DNA from: Spirochaetales bacterium
GTDB lineage: Bacteria; Spirochaetota; Spirochaetia; SPDA01
NCBI GenBank assembly: GCA_004525155.1
Contig: SPDA01000152.1
Span: 1-5,829 of the forward strand
Direction of reading: 5' to 3'
Length of the DNA stretch: 5,829 nucleotides
In this document: positions 5,127 to 5,829 of the stretch, piece after piece
How positions within the stretch are numbered: position 1 is the first letter of the stretch
Layout: each line of letters opens with the position of its first letter
Notes under the pieces: generated by a model
Database searches by the model: none
The model's input: the letters and a program-made list of their open reading frames with translations, nothing else
What the model was told of the DNA's origin: nothing
Program-made: the position numbers and the translations under genes

Positions 5127-5829
5127 ATGCGGTCTGAATCAGTAAAAGCAGGGTTCCTTCCCCTGTATCTCAAGATTTATGATGAACTGACTCCCGGCGG
5201 CTGCAGGAGATTCGACGGTTTCATAAGGGAAATGAAAGACATCCTGGAGAGCTCGGGAATAACCCTGGCCGACCCGGGTGCGGTGTTCGATGTTTCGCAT
5301 GTTAAAAAGGCAGGGGAGCTTTTTCAAAGGGAAAAGGTTTCGTTCGTTATAACTCTTCATTTGTGCTATTCTCCCAGCCTGCTTATTGCGGATATCCTTG
5401 AGGATCTCGGCCGGCCGATACTCATCATCGACAGCACCCCCGATGTTTCCTTCGAAAACATGGAGGACAACTATCTCTTGGACACTCATGGTATCCACGG
5501 CATCATGGATCTTACTAGTGTGCTGAAATCCAGGGGTATAAACTATACAGTCATCTCGGGGCACAGCGAAAATCGGGTATTCAGGGAGAGGCTCAAGGAA
5601 GCTGTTAAAAGTTTGGCCGCTGTTTCTTTTTTCCGAAACCAGACAATCGGTCTAACGGGCAGGCCTTTCGAAGGCATGGGTGATTTCTCTGTCGATTTTG
5701 GATTGTTAAAGGAGAAGTTCGGAATTTCCGTGAAAGAAATACCTGTGGAAAGACTTGTTGAAGTCGGCAAAACAGTGGGAGAGGCTGATATTGCCAGCTG
5801 TATAGAGGAAGAAAAACACACCTGGGACA
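5127..5829 (+). CDS. L-fucose/L-arabinose isomerase-like protein, N-terminal part, 3'-truncated
   Basis: The frame is open from the ATG at 5127 to the window end (234 codons), so the C-terminus is outside. GAGGTG (5116-5121) lies 5 nt before the ATG and a good promoter lies upstream. The protein resembles the L-fucose/L-arabinose isomerase superfamily: a Rossmann-like N-terminal region with VSFVITLHLCYSPSL at 71-85 (the family's position for a sugar-interacting loop), RPILIID at 96-102, HGIHGIMDLTSVLKSRG at 121-137, VISGH at 142-146, and IGLTGRPFEGMGDFSVD at 174-190. The recognition comes from family memory of the HGxHGxxDL and GxPFxGMGDFxVD patterns, not from a search. Enzymes of this family convert an aldose such as L-fucose or L-arabinose to the ketose using Mn2+; the catalytic acidic residues lie in the unseen part. 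It diverges from the DeoR-type regulator and probably handles the sugar imported by the adjacent transporter. Substrate is unassigned, and a non-isomerase relative is possible. Confidence 0.8.
   Translation, partial: MRSESVKAGFLPLYLKIYDELTPGGCRRFDGFIREMKDILESSGITLADPGAVFDVSHVKKAGELFQREKVSFVITLHLCYSPSLLIADILEDLGRPILIIDSTPDVSFENMEDNYLLDTHGIHGIMDLTSVLKSRGINYTVISGHSENRVFRERLKEAVKSLAAVSFFRNQTIGLTGRPFEGMGDFSVDFGLLKEKFGISVKEIPVERLVEVGKTVGEADIASCIEEEKHTWD

Noticed and set aside
5139..5564. A 141-codon open frame on the minus strand opposite the isomerase-like gene, and a further one at 5543-5821
   Set aside because: The plus strand has promoter, ribosome binding site and family motifs; the minus frames have none of these.

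Overview
The window looks like part of a chromosomal sugar-utilisation locus from a bacterium, most plausibly a spirochaete (Treponema/Spirochaeta-like). That guess rests on the substrate-binding lipoprotein, which has a relaxed V-I-S-C lipobox followed by a lysine/glutamate-rich linker, and on a binding-protein-dependent sugar transporter without its own ATPase. It is an inference from style, not a species identification.

Layout. Positions 1-855 (+) hold the end of an ABC exporter: the last stretch of the membrane domain and a complete, canonical-looking nucleotide-binding domain. It is visibly GC-richer than the rest and probably a separate unit. Its stop codon directly abuts the stop codon of the convergent minus-strand cluster. 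Reading leftward on the minus strand, that cluster is a DeoR-family repressor (4156-4938), a lipoprotein solute-binding protein (2709-4022), a MalF/UgpA-type permease (1697-2635) and a MalG/UgpE-type permease (856-1695). A strong terminator-like hairpin sits between the binding protein and the permeases, a usual way of making binding protein in excess. On the far right, divergent from the repressor, the N-terminal 234 codons of an L-fucose/L-arabinose isomerase-like protein run off the window (5127 to the end).

How it fits together. The lipoprotein and two permeases would import a sugar or oligosaccharide. An ATPase must come from elsewhere, since the only ATPase here is of exporter type. The isomerase would act on the imported monosaccharide, and the DeoR-type repressor, probably sensing a sugar phosphate, would control both directions. 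The sugar cannot be named from this sequence; a pentose or 6-deoxyhexose is suggested by the isomerase family.

The most interesting content is regulatory. Three sigma-70-like promoters can be read, for the binding protein, the repressor and the isomerase, and each -35 box lies in the same ATTGACA context. The repressor promoter carries a tandem 17-bp direct repeat (15 of 17 identical). The binding-protein promoter has a closely related bipartite element with a 3-nt insertion, plus a perfect 14-bp-arm palindrome just upstream. The isomerase promoter has an AATCAT/ATGATT inverted repeat overlapping its -35. These are candidate operators of a local regulon. I see no CRISPR array, insertion sequence, tRNA, rRNA or clearly novel system.
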